A stretch of DNA of 25,897 nt. Source: Rhizophlyctis rosea (taxonomy: Eukaryota; Chytridiomycota; Chytridiomycetes; Rhizophlyctidales; Rhizophlyctidaceae). Positions 1 to 9,064 of the stretch are shown here, piece after piece; position 1 is the first letter of the stretch, and each line of letters begins with the position of its first letter. The notes beneath the pieces were generated by a model, which worked only from the letters and a program-made list of their open reading frames with translations, was not told the origin of the DNA and made no database searches. Both the position numbers and the translations under genes were made by a program. Location: contig JADGJC010000376.1 of assembly GCA_027596075.1 (NCBI GenBank), positions 1 through 25,897 on the forward strand. Reading direction: 5' to 3'.

Positions 1-291
1 AGGGTTTTTAGGAGTTTTCGGAGAGTTATGGGTGTCATGATGGGTTCTTCTTTGCCTTTTCGAATTGCGGTGTTGCGTAGTGTGCGATCTGGGCGGGAGG
101 AGTTGACGCCGTCTGGTGAGGAAGAGCTATTGGCGGAAGTGCGCGTGACGGGCCTACCTACTGTGCGTTCGCGTGGTGCGCGGGACGCTGTTGAGGGCAC
201 CTCCTCGTCTGCCGGAGAGTTTTCGGCACTTGGTAGTGACGAAGAAGACTTTTCTGGGTCGGCATCTTCGTCTGGCTTTACTGTTGCATAA
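1..291 (+). CDS. 3' end of an unidentified gene, Ser-rich C-terminus
   Basis: The frame is open from the first base of the window to a TAA at 289-291, so this is the tail of a gene or last exon that begins outside. The first in-window ATG is at 28, but nothing marks it as the true start. The 96 visible residues are Arg/Ser/Gly/Glu-rich. They end in a low-complexity acidic-serine tail (GSDEEDFSGSASSSGFTVA before the stop), typical of a disordered C-terminus. I do not recognise a domain. Only one frame is open over the whole stretch. Codon use (many GGT, TCG, GTG) is compatible with a fungal gene. It could also be a chance open frame of under 100 codons. Confidence 0.45.
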   Translation, partial: RVFRSFRRVMGVMMGSSLPFRIAVLRSVRSGREELTPSGEEELLAEVRVTGLPTVRSRGARDAVEGTSSSAGEFSALGSDEEDFSGSASSSGFTVA

Positions 292-2484
292 TAACGCAAG
301 GGTGTATTACCACGATGACTACTTGTTACGAGTGAAGAACCACTAAGTGCCGACCTCCGACCAGCTTTGGAAGCCGATGCGAGGACTATCCGTGCGGTAT
401 TCATAGTGAGTTATCTATTCTAAGTGGGATGGGCGACTTTCAGAAGGGGGGAGTATCCAAAAGTTCCACCGTTGCGAGCCCAACAGCCCGACAGTCAGTT
501 TGAACACCAGTGGCGGTATCCGTGCTCGTCCACCTGACTGCTACGCAGGTCCTCGTATGTTGTACACCACACCAAGCGCGAGTGATCTACCTAATAGCCT
601 GAATAGTCGATAGGCATGTATAAGGTATCAACCTGGAAGTAGGGGATAGCACGAGTAGCACGACGGTGGTCAGATGGCAGATGATGATGGAGACTGGATT
701 GGAAATGGGGGCCAATTTCGCGTCACGGCACAGCAAGCCACTTGTATGCCATTCAATCGCCACACGCCACAGGGTCCTTGTACTATACCAGGGATGAAAC
801 CAAGCAAACCATGTCGCCCTCTTCATCGTCCGCCAAAAACTGCACCACTCAGCCGATCGAACCCCGGTCGCAATCCGCGACTGGCATCTTCATCGCAGAA
901 TTCTCGATTTCATCTCCTCCCTCCCCTCCACCAAGTTCGGGAGGCGACCTCTACCTACGCTGAAAGTATCTCCATGACTCAGATCTGACATTGGGATCCA
1001 TCCCGCAGTCATGTCTTCCGACACCAGCCGTCGACGTGTCGTTAGGTGCACTGTGGACGTGCATATCGTGGGCTCTCCCATTGCATTGGTTTTTTTGCTC
1101 TCCTACCTAAGAGGGGGACATCGCTGCGTAAAATGCAGGTAGGCTCCCAGCGATGTTCAATATAAAGGAAAAGACACAAACAAAAAGGACAGATGAACGT
1201 TGAGCGCCGCATGGAGGACCTCTGTAGCCATTGACAAACGGTCCAGAGGACTAGTCTTCCCCATTGACTCTCGATATGCGATAGTTTGATGTTTCAATGT
1301 ATGAGCAACTCCCCAAATGATTCATTTGCATCGTATCCACCTCCGTCACAAAAAGTACAGATGCGTTTCCTTCCGGGCCTGCATGCCCCCACATACAAAA
1401 AAAAGCTTCAAAGTCTTGGTGCTATTCGAAGGTAGGAAAATGCTGGATCTTTTCTGGCCCCACCATTCATTTGTGGAAACATGACTTTGGGTTCTTTGCG
1501 CATTTCCCCAATCCATCATTGATAGAAGCGGTGTTGCCGCTTAAAAGGGACGAATCCACAAGCTCTACACGCCATATGATGGATTTCCCCGAATTCATCC
1601 AATGACGTGGTGGGTCGCTTTGATCTGGATGCATGTGCCTCGGATGGAGAGGATTTTGAACACTGTAAAGTCCTTCCCTCACAGTTTAGGAGAACTCTCA
1701 TGGTGTCATAACCCACAACCTCCAACAGCCCACTTAGCTCATATCTTGTTCACCATCCGCTGGTGCTGATCAAATGAGTTTCATGAACTACATGGGTCGG
1801 GACTCTGCTTCTGTCCCTCCGCGGATGTGGCGGCGTTAGAGGGTCGTGGCACTGTGTTGAATTCAAAGCGCCGAGCATTCGAAGTCGGAATGAACAGTTG
1901 GAACTCCGAAATTGCTTTTTGATGTGGTCGCTATGGTGGTTTGCCGTTGACGTGTTGCACATGAGATGGAGTGAAAAGTCCATTGTTGCGCTTCAGAGAA
2001 AGGAGACATTTTACCAAAGCCAACCATTTCAACTGCGATGCATGCGAAAACATGTGTCTTGTTCACAAGACATAAGAGACGTACAATTTCGTGGTGTAGG
2101 TCTCTTTTCCGATTCCCTTGGATACCCGTGTTGCTCTTTTCACGACGACACACTGTCTTCCTATAATCCTGAACAATCAGAGCCGTGAAACATCCTCGCT
2201 CCACATACCCTCGACGCAAAAAATTCATTCAAAGTAGCGCAATCCAGTCGATCACTACTTCAATATGGTATGTTCAAGGCCCGTTCTTTTGTTTTAAGCA
2301 CCGCACGTGTGTAAAGTGAAAGGTACAGTGGAGACGGCAGTGGCGTTACGAGAAGAGCAAGCTCCGGATGAAATGATATACCTATTGAAGTGGAGCAATG
2401 AACATGAGTGAAATCATACTGTGTCCAGTCTCATCCGTGCTTCATGTGCAGGTAAAGTTCCATCCAGCAGTGCCGCGACGTCGA
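292..2484. other. no supported gene
   Basis: All frames are short. The best candidate is a 50-codon plus-strand frame from the ATG at 811 (MSPSSSSAKN..., Ser/Pro-rich, stop at 961-963), which has a fungal-style start context (aaaccATG). It could be a first exon, but I find no consensus donor at its end. Interleaved inverted repeats at 1102-1155 are treated under rejected items. I see no transposon ends or RNA gene. Confidence 0.5.
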
Positions 2485-2802
2485 TCACTTTTTGGCAATC
2501 AGATGCTGTCTGAACAAGATAGTCGGCAGGTGTTGCCTAAGCTGCATATAATCAGTCGCAACGGATTTCGATTGAGTGACATTTTACCTTTTTACTGACA
2601 TGCCTCGTATGAATTGCAGATGTATCGACGTCACAATCGGGTTACGTACCAGGAGCTCCAGTTGTTTCTTTTCTGTTTTTGCCCACCCGGGTGTTGGTAC
2701 AGTAAGACCTGCAACGATCGCCTCCTGTAACGGCCAGTGCGTGCTAGGTTCATCTTTGGGCACCTCCATAGAGCCAGAGGTTCCCATTCTGCTTGCGCTC
2801 AT
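2485..2802 (-). CDS. putative small two-exon protein, function unknown
   Basis: Model: exon 1 at 2802-2650 (51 codons), intron 2649-2542 (108 nt), exon 2 at 2541-2485 (18 codons plus TGA). The donor is the consensus GTACGT, the acceptor is ATGCAG, and a CTGAT branch-like site lies about 15 nt upstream of it. Both exons join in phase 0, giving 69 residues. The start has a good context (ccaaATGAGC). The product is hydrophilic, with a basic Leu/Gln/His-rich C-terminal helix running across the splice junction (EKKQLELL joined to LRQHLPTILF). I recognise no family. A further plausible coding stretch upstream on the same strand (about 2812-3048) could be an additional exon. The model rests on splice consensus and frame continuity only. 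Confidence 0.35.
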
Positions 2803-4626
2803 TTGGAATGATCAAGATCCGGTATGCATTATGCGCATATTCAGACTGTCATCAGTTTTTGCATCGGACAAAGAAAAAAGTGCAAAGTGGAGGGGCAGCT
2901 GATCCGCTTTATTCTGTAGGCTGATGAGCGCCGTTCGGGAAACGCGGACTAGATTCGGGTCTAGGGTCCTTGTCTGATCTACTCTCGTGAGCAACGACCA
3001 ATACGCGGAGTTCTTTGTCTCAGTGTCAAGTAATTGGATTGTCCTCAAGATTGGTAATCAGCATCTGTATGATTCGTGAGCACATGTCACTCTTGATGAT
3101 TGAGAGGGTAGCTTGGCAAGAACCGCTTACTGATCTCCTTTGGAATTTTGGGGATACCTCTATGTAATGATGGAGTTCGCAGTTGTTGGTTCCGTTCCAC
3201 ACCACAACCGGTGCTGCCTGCAGTTCGCCAAGGCCTTGCGAGACTCTTACTTCGTCCTTCCCGCTCCACTTTCTTTTGAGAGCGCACCTCGGTGATGTAA
3301 ACCTTTGGATGTTGTTGAGTTTGTTACATCCGAGTCAGTCAGAGTGTGTTTCCAGCTCGAGGCTTGCGAGCACTTCAATATTTATTTAATTGGTTGAGGC
3401 ATTTTGCAATCGACATTGTATGGCGCTCAATTCATCAAAAAAAAAGCATTTCGTCATGGAAGAGGCAGTCCATCGACATTTCTTGTCTTTCGAATCCGTT
3501 TTACACGAAAATATTCAACGCGGTGACCAGCCTTGTCAGCCTGACGTTGATACGCGAGTTTAGTTTGCAAGGGAGTAGGTCATATGAGATTTTACATGAT
3601 GGGCTTAGCTCGCACAAAGGCACACCCAAGTATTTTTCATAAAGTCATTTCGGAAGATTGCTACCGAAGCAATGTCGCACCAAGTCGGTAATTCAAATAC
3701 GACTCAGCTTGCGCCGGACAGGGTTTGAACAGGAATCTATTTCGTCGCATTTGGCACCATTGAATCACATCTGTAGTTGCCAAAAGATGAGCATTGACAT
3801 CCTCTCGATGCCACCTTCACCCGCACAAACGTATGGTTACTGCCGAGCTGGAAAGCCGTTCGAACCTGATTGCATTCTCTCCACGATGATGCTCACCGCT
3901 CGAGAACATCCCCCACAACTGCTGTGTTCACATTGGTTTGCCAAGCTGACAACGTCACATAGAGTGGCGCCATAAAGATATTTGAAACGGATGAGACTAC
4001 GCGGGGCTTCGCATACAACTGCATTTTGAGCATGCGTTCGAGCGATGAATTTAGGCGTATGCGGAGAATGTTCCGTTGTGAACTGGCAAAACCTGAGCCG
4101 ATGAGCCAAAGATATGTCACTGTGCCACCAGAAGCCCAGCCACGGGTCCATTCATCTTTCACCTCCGATCATCCCGCAGTGCTTGGATTCAAGGCCCAGT
4201 CCGTCCTTCCATTCCTTCCAAAGATTCCATGTAACGTAAACAAAGTAAGGCTCGCCAAGGACTCATTGAGCAAAAGAGACAGGTGATATATGAGAAATAC
4301 CCACGGGATGGAGTATTCTCAAGTCATAAACAAGGTTAGCAGTCCAGTCAATCGTGCTTCCTTGTAATGTCGCGTTCTAGCCGGTGTAAATAGCTTCGTG
4401 GTGAATGAAGTGAGTGTTTGAGCGTGTGAGACTTCAGAGTGCGCAAAGGCAAACGCTGTAACGATATGAACAGGAGAAAGTGTTATTTAACTGCATCCTT
4501 GCCCTTGGCCCCCATCGAGCGAACAACATTCAGCACCAGCGCAACAGTCTCCCTACAACGCATCACTGCAACGCCATCATTCGAAACTTCAGCTTCTCAC
4601 GACAACAACTACCTATACAAGCGTAA
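2803..4626. other. no supported gene; leader of the small secreted protein at its end
   Basis: Open frames on both strands are short and mutually contradictory. The minus-strand stretch 2812-3048 has reasonable codon content but no defined start. From about 4540 the plus strand becomes rich in CAACAAC and CT-type sequence, typical of a fungal 5' leader, and leads into the ATG at 4627. A TATA-like TTATTTAA sits at 4483-4490. Confidence 0.45.
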
Positions 4627-4782
4627 ATGAAGTTCACAACCATCTTCGCCATTGTCTTGACCGTCATCACTGCCTCCTCAGCCCTGCCCACACCGCAACC
4701 AAAGTTTATCCACTTCCGCCCAACGGCGGACAGCATCACCGCTGTAACAGAACCAGCACAACCAGCTGCTGGAAGCCCATAA
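4627..4782 (+). CDS. small secreted protein, 51 residues
   Basis: A single uninterrupted reading frame from ATG to TAA. Residues 1-19 form a textbook signal peptide: MKF start, a hydrophobic core (TTIFAIVLTVITA), then SSA with small residues at -1 and -3 before a predicted cut ahead of LPTPQ. The mature part would be about 32 residues, rich in Pro, Ala and Thr and without cysteine, so it is not a disulfide-stabilised peptide. No dibasic Kex2 site is visible. The CA-rich leader just upstream, a TATA-like box about 140 bp before the start, and AT-rich sequence downstream (about 4850-4910) fit a complete short gene. I know no family for it. Small secreted proteins of this kind are common in fungi as effectors, hydrophobic-surface or signalling peptides; none of these roles is shown here. 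Confidence 0.6.
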   Translation: MKFTTIFAIVLTVITASSALPTPQPKFIHFRPTADSITAVTEPAQPAAGSP

Positions 4783-5030
4783 GTCATCCACTTTACCCGA
4801 TCCTACCACGATGTGCCGTAAGACATTCTGGCAATCTCTGAAGGCATGATTTTGTATTAGTGCAAATAGTTATTCTGTATATGTCATATACCCTTGTAAT
4901 ATTAATGCTCAACAGCGAGTTTCGGCACTGAGCGCACCGTGGAAAGTGTGACGTGGTTTGGAGGACATGAGACGTCAGAGGGCGCCGATGACGTGACTAT
5001 CAAATCCTGTTGCGAGATGCGTCCCATGCC

Positions 5031-5663
5031 TCACCATCTGGAATGGCGGTTGGGCGGCGTTCCAACTTCCCTCCAGCGGATTGAGCTACATAAGGCAAGG
5101 ACGCAACAAGGTTGAATGCGGCATTCGTTTGTGCTAGTAAACAAGGGCACAGGGGGCTCGCATTGTGCTAGTGCCTTCGGTGCTTTGGCAGCAAGCACGT
5201 CAAAAGAGAGTTGGAGAAAGATATTGCGAATTCCGTCGGCACGACACTGCGGGTGAACGCAATTCGGTCGTGTAGGCCGTTCGATGTACTGCTTTTTTCC
5301 ATCGTCCGTCACTGTGTTCTTTTGTTGGAACACGATGACGCGTCCCCACTGCGGTACATGCAAAAAAAAACGATTCGATGAATCGGTATGCGCCGGCTGG
5401 GCTCCACTTGCCGACCCCGACGCAGACGCAAGTGGGTTGATTCGGTACCTTTGGGCGGAGCTTTCTGCATTTTACAGAACAAGGTCTGCAGACTGCCCGA
5501 ATTCCAATTGCTGAAATGTGGCCTCAACTTGTTGCCCAGTATCCTCCTCGCGGTTCTGCGGTTCTCCGACTGATTCTCCCAAATAGACCATCTCACCCTC
5601 TTTGGTGATTCCAAACATCCCAAATTTTTCTTTGATCTCTGCGGAGGAATTGCAAAATCCCAT
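5031..5663 (-). CDS. putative multi-exon gene fragment, Cys-rich C-terminal half, unknown function
   Basis: Two minus-strand stretches have fungal-like codon use. The upstream one (5663-5472) starts at an ATG and encodes a hydrophilic segment with KFGMFGITKEGEMVYLGESV. It may instead be entered by the acceptor CTCCGCAG inside that segment. The downstream one (5348-5031, 105 codons plus stop) follows a strong acceptor: nine T residues, then GCATGTACCGCAG. It encodes a basic segment followed by several cysteines (PNCVHPQC, ECRIQPCC, LCSS). The junction is unresolved. GTAAAA at the end of the first stretch joins in the wrong phase for the long second exon, and a phase-0 GT there is weak. The pieces may be two exons of one gene, or part of the decayed block further on. 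No domain recognised. Confidence 0.3.
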
Positions 5664-5954
5664 ATCTCATGGAGTCGCTGGTTTCCTAATGAAGAACATG
5701 ATTTCAGTTGTGGCGCCAATTCTCTCGTTTTGTTCTAAACTTTGGGTTAAATCGCTTTATGAGGGACGAGCAGGACAACTCCAAAAATGTATTCCTTGGG
5801 CTTGATGTCAGGTATTGTGTCATTTAAAACACCGTCGAGTTAGTCATGACTGACAGCCATTCCATTTGGCGCCGTAAACGGCTTTCCGTCGGATTGCGAC
5901 GCAGTCAGGAACTGAGTGCCGAACGTTGAATGCCCTAGAAAGCTCTTGTCATAG

Positions 5955-6597
5955 GGGGATATTGAACAGCTCGGCATGGCCGCGCGAGAGAGTCACTCGA
6001 CACTGCGAGAGAGCCACTCGACACCGCAAGCGAGCCACTCAACACTGCAAGCGAGCCACTCGACACCGCAAGCGAACAACCAAGGGCTGCAAGCGAAAGT
6101 TTCGGCTTCGGAAATTGAACGCGATGCTGGTATTCACAGCGCTGTGCGTCGCCAAATCGCACATAACAGCGAGTACGAGATGAAGGCAGACATGTTGCGC
6201 GCAATAGGTTCCGTCGATATGGATACCATTTCAGACAAGACGATAGCCAAGGAAGATCTCTTTGACTTGCGAAAAAAGGTGCTTGAGGGACAAAAGAGGT
6301 GTGATCCTTGGTTGGATCAATCTTCGCAGCGAAACGGAGTGGAGGAAATTCACCGATGCGATGCAGTACATGAAAGTCTATTCAACAGACGGTGCTCACC
6401 CAATTGTAATAGAGGGAGTACTGGTAGATCGGGAAACAGCTAACCGACTCGTGGATGAAGACATCAATGTCACTTCCATCCGCAAGCGAAGCGTGAGATA
6501 TGATTGGGACGACTCTTTGAAGAATCTAGTGAAGAAATACATAGACGTGCTAGATACCGGTTATCGATCGCCTGGAGAACAACTGCTGTACAATTGA
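5955..6597 (+). pseudogene. unknown protein with heptad-coding tandem repeat and GEQLLYN C-terminus, frame-disrupted
   Basis: The first frame is open from 5955 (ATG at 5976) to 6443. It encodes MAAR, five heptads of the type E/A-S-H-S-T-L/P-Q/R, and a helical acidic/basic segment ending LRKKVLEGQKR. The sensible reading then moves to the next frame, with continuous well-formed protein (ILGWINLRSETEWRKF to YRSPGEQLLYN) up to the TGA at 6595-6597. The switch lies between about 6255 and 6330. It can be explained by a one-base indel (a run of six A is present at 6272-6277) or by a 31-nt GT-AG segment at 6299-6329, which is too short for a normal fungal intron. TAG at 5952-5954 could be the acceptor of an upstream intron. 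I do not recognise the family. The last residues recur near 9050. Confidence 0.4.
5988..6092 (+). repeat. 21-bp tandem repeat, five copies
   Basis: Units begin at 5988, 6009, 6030, 6051 and 6072. The core is GAGCCACTCGACACYGCAA. The first four units differ at only a few positions and alternate ACACTGC with ACACCGC, suggesting an earlier duplication of a 42-bp pair. The fifth is strongly diverged and a sixth can only be guessed. The period is a multiple of three, so the repeat encodes a seven-residue unit in the frame of the surrounding gene. Confidence 0.85.
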
Positions 6598-6759
6598 CTA
6601 ATTCATGATGTTGTTGTGTCGAATCGTATTGATGGCTTGAAATAGAGGTTCTTCATGCGTTCCCTTTACGTCCCTCGTACACTTGTCAGTCTAATTAGGA
6701 ATTGCGCCTCGCAAATACAGTAGCAATTGCTACTACAGAATGGAACGTGCACAGACTAT

Positions 6760-7718
6760 TTAGAAGACCGGGATGTGGTCACCAAGCGCCCCACCTGGTA
6801 AAACTATCCTAGCCACCATGGGCTGACCCCCAAATGTCCTCAGACCTTCCTCCACCGTGTCGCCATACCACAGTACCATCCCAATTTCCGTACTATACCC
6901 TAAAAGCCGCCCACGGTCATCCCGAAACAGAATAGTGCCGACGGCGTCTTCCGTAAGCAAGGACATGCGGAAAATCCCGGCGTCGTTAAGTGGCGAGATT
7001 GGAAGTTCGCCGGTAGCGGGTCTTCGGTAAGCGGTCGGAACGAAATGGGATTCTACATACAGGTGGCCATCCCCGGCAGGCTCCAACCAATCTACATCAA
7101 TATAATGCTCCTTACTGCCCCGCGTCTTTCGATATAAGCCTTCACAAAGACGCAGTTGAAGCAGGCCTCCACCGGCCGACGATTGACTGTTTTGTAACTG
7201 TGGCTCACGACTATCTGTTTCCTCCCACGAAGGCAGTGCCACGGGATGTATTCCGCGCAGTTGCCCCATTCCTGATTTACTACTTTGCTGATCAGGTTCC
7301 CGTCTAGATCCGTTGGATGGAAGAACGGGTCGGCCACGACTCTTGCGTCGGCGGAAGGAATTTGTAACGTTGTCCATAATTGCGGCGGTTGTGCCCTCAA
7401 AGAGATTCCAAAAAAATGAGACACTATCTTTCCGTGCTTCAGACAATAAGATACGTTAAAGGTGAGAGGGAGGAATACGGTATTGTTGTTCACGAGCGAT
7501 AAAAGGAGATTGCGAAAAGCGGTGGTTTCCGATGCGATGAATTCGCTGCGCCGATGGTGCTTACGCGGGAGTCGTGTCCGAGATGAGAATAGCAATCCGA
7601 TGGCGTACCAGACCTGGAAAAGACGGACAGGACGGTAGCCCGGCACTCGATACTCTTTGCCTTCCGTTCCAAAGGGAAAGGTCGATTGAGAATCCCTGTA
7701 TGCATTGATGTTCAGGAG
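6760..7718 (-). CDS. deaminase-like protein (CAE...CxxC signature), reading frame disrupted
   Basis: Frame 1 is open from a TAG at 7721-7719 (possible intron acceptor) to about 7116. It carries, in order, a hydrophilic N-terminal region, EWGNCAEYIPWHC (7251-7265 covers GNCAE), a short beta-like segment KQIVVSHSYK, and ACFNC (CFNC at 7152-7163), followed by the helix VFVKAYIERRG. The order Cys-Ala-Glu, about 30 residues, Cys-x2-Cys, then a helix is the zinc and catalytic signature of the cytidine-deaminase fold; such proteins occur in fungi and in bacterial polymorphic toxin systems. The usual Pro before the first Cys of CxxC is Ala here. Coding quality then switches frame and continues for about 105 residues to the TAA at 6760-6762. 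The switch may be an indel or a 35-nt GTAAGG...GAG segment (7115-7081). The 5' end is unclear: an ATG at 7753 is out of frame. Confidence 0.45.
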
Positions 7719-7919
7719 CTACCAACCTGTGAAGCGTCAACCTGAGAATTCATTTCACTGGAATGGAGTGATAAAATCGTCCACAAATTGATGCTTCGAG
7801 CCTTTATCAATGTTCAGCCCAAACGTCGGTGTGAAAGCGAAAGAAAGTTATGGGGTGGGTGGAAGGACAGAGGCGGGCCTTCCGTTGATTGTCTCTTATG
7901 AAAGTTCTGTAGCAAATGT

Positions 7920-7963
7920 TTACGTAATATATTTCAAATGGTGACTGACCGCTGCTTACGTAA
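7920..7963. promoter_or_regulatory. two TTACGTAA bZIP-type sites
   Basis: Perfect palindromes TTACGTAA occur at 7920-7927 and 7956-7963, 36 bp apart. The second sits inside a 14-bp perfect palindrome, TGCTTACGTAAGCA (7953-7966). TTACGTAA is the recognition site known for fungal AP-1-like factors (Yap1/Pap1 family). The pair lies about 170-210 bp upstream of the probable start region of the minus-strand deaminase-like gene, and in the divergent gap before the plus-strand gene at 8374. Function is inferred from the motif and its position only. Confidence 0.4.
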
Positions 7964-8373
7964 GCACTGGGAGAAGCAGGAGGCAGGTACACTCCGATGC
8001 CTGAATGGACGGCAATTCTCACATATTTTGTTTAGTCTAGTCTCGTCCATTCACCATGGATCCTCTGATGAATTGTGAACTTGCCTCGTTTGCCAAGCAC
8101 TGGCAGGTGTGCTCTGTGGACTTTAACTTTTGCACTAATACCGCATTGGTGGGATGAAAGATACGCCAGTGTAAATGGAGCCGTTTCTGTTTTGCAGGGA
8201 CATGCGTCATGAAACTCTGAATCAGGACTAACTCAGGACGAAAGCGAACGCCACAGCTTGTGGCCTGCAAACTCACCCCACGCTTTTTGCTGGGACTTGT
8301 TTCATGTTGATGTTTCGTCAAGAAGGAATGTGGGAATCGTGCCTTTCCCACTCCCAAAACTCATTCCCACGCC

Positions 8374-8679
8374 ATGAGCGAAGCCAAAGACAAAGAGCAG
8401 ATTTTGCCATTCCCGCAAGTCTTCTTGCCTTACGCCACACAGGAAGAAAAGGACAACCCTGGGGAGAGGCTGATGCGTCAAACCGTCGATCGAGCTGAGT
8501 TTATCAAGTCCGTCAGAGAGAACCAGGCAATGGTACGTCATGATACTTACATAATAGACTTCGGAACTCTCCTGACCACACTTCCCCAAAAATGAAGGTC
8601 ACTCACGCTCACACAGAAGCAAAAAGGACTTCCTCTTCGCCCCCTGACAAAAGGGAAAAGGTCATTGACCCAACAGTGA
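8374..8679 (+). CDS. putative short spliced gene, function unknown
   Basis: Exon 1 (8374-8532, 53 codons) has strong NNC/NNG codon preference and encodes a hydrophilic, charged N-terminus (MSEAKDKEQILPFPQVFLPY...). Its donor is GTACGT directly after an ATG codon. An intron to 8616 (84 nt) has CTGAC at about 8571 and ends CACACAG. Exon 2 then reads KQKGLPLRPLTKGKRSLTQQ to a TGA at 8677-8679, giving 73 residues if the gene stops there. A second intron starting at AAAAG-GTCATT (about 8659) could instead lead to the exon-like segments at about 8735 and 8881, but its donor is weak. A decayed tail near 9051 suggests the ancestral gene ran further. No domain recognised. Confidence 0.4.
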
Positions 8680-8905
8680 GCCATGTGCTTGCCGTGGTGT
8701 TGACATGAGTGCATGCTCATTCCTGCCCAGCAGGTCGACTCTTCCCCGGTCACGACGCATCGTGTTCATCAAGAAAAAAGCAATTTGAAAAGTGTAGAGA
8801 GTTCCAAAGGAAAGGTAGTTGACATTCCTTCTTCCAAATGAGTATGCCAACAGAGTTCATGTCTATTCCTGGCAAGCCAGTCCACTTCTCCCCGACCACG
8901 ACGCA
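8680..8905 (+). repeat. diverged tandem duplication of an exon-like segment
   Basis: The segment 8735-8759 is matched by 8881-8905 (period 146 bp) at 20 of 25 positions, most differences being transitions. Both are preceded by a similar acceptor-like sequence (ATTCCTGCCCAGCAG and ATTCCTGGCAAGCCAG). Translated in the frame following those acceptors, the copies read STLPRSRRIV and STSPRPRRNV. Weaker similarity extends leftwards (about 8658-8730 against 8813-8878). This looks like an old tandem duplication of an intron end plus exon, now diverged. Confidence 0.45.
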
Positions 8906-9006
8906 ATGTGAAGGGGCATCAGTGAAGAGGAATTTAGTCAGAGAGTGGAATCTAGTCGTCAATGCAGTGTGAGAATGTGTTTGTCAATGCAAATAATGGT
9001 ATGTAG

Positions 9007-9051
9007 TTGTCAACATTCTTGTCCAGTGGGGAACAACTACTGTGCAATTGA
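9007..9051 (+). pseudogene. decayed C-terminus related to the 5955-6597 gene (GEQLLCN-stop)
   Basis: After a TAG at 9004-9006 the frame reads a few residues and then SSGEQLLCN with TGA at 9049-9051. This matches SPGEQLLYN-TGA at the end of the plus-strand gene at 6597. At DNA level the core GGRGAACAACTRCTGTRCAA plus the next six bases (TTGACT) is identical except for three A/G transitions, and the match continues past the stop codon. I read it as a remnant of, or a final exon for, a paralogue. Confidence 0.45.
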
Positions 9052-9064
9052 CTGCTTCTTGTGA

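Noticed and set aside
1102..1155. Interleaved inverted repeats (CCTACCT/AGGTAGG and CATCGCTG/CAGCGATG) that could form a pseudoknot
   Set aside because: Stems of 7 and 8 bp at this spacing are expected by chance several times in a window this size, and nothing links it to a gene or RNA.
5926..6183. Arg/Lys/His-rich repeat reading of the 21-bp repeat
   Set aside because: It is a shadow frame of the tandem repeat. The neighbouring frame continues into well-formed protein after the repeat; this one stops soon after.
6299..6329. 31-nt GT-AG segment as a real intron
   Set aside because: It is shorter than fungal introns usually allow and lacks a branch-site motif; a single-base indel explains the frame switch equally well.
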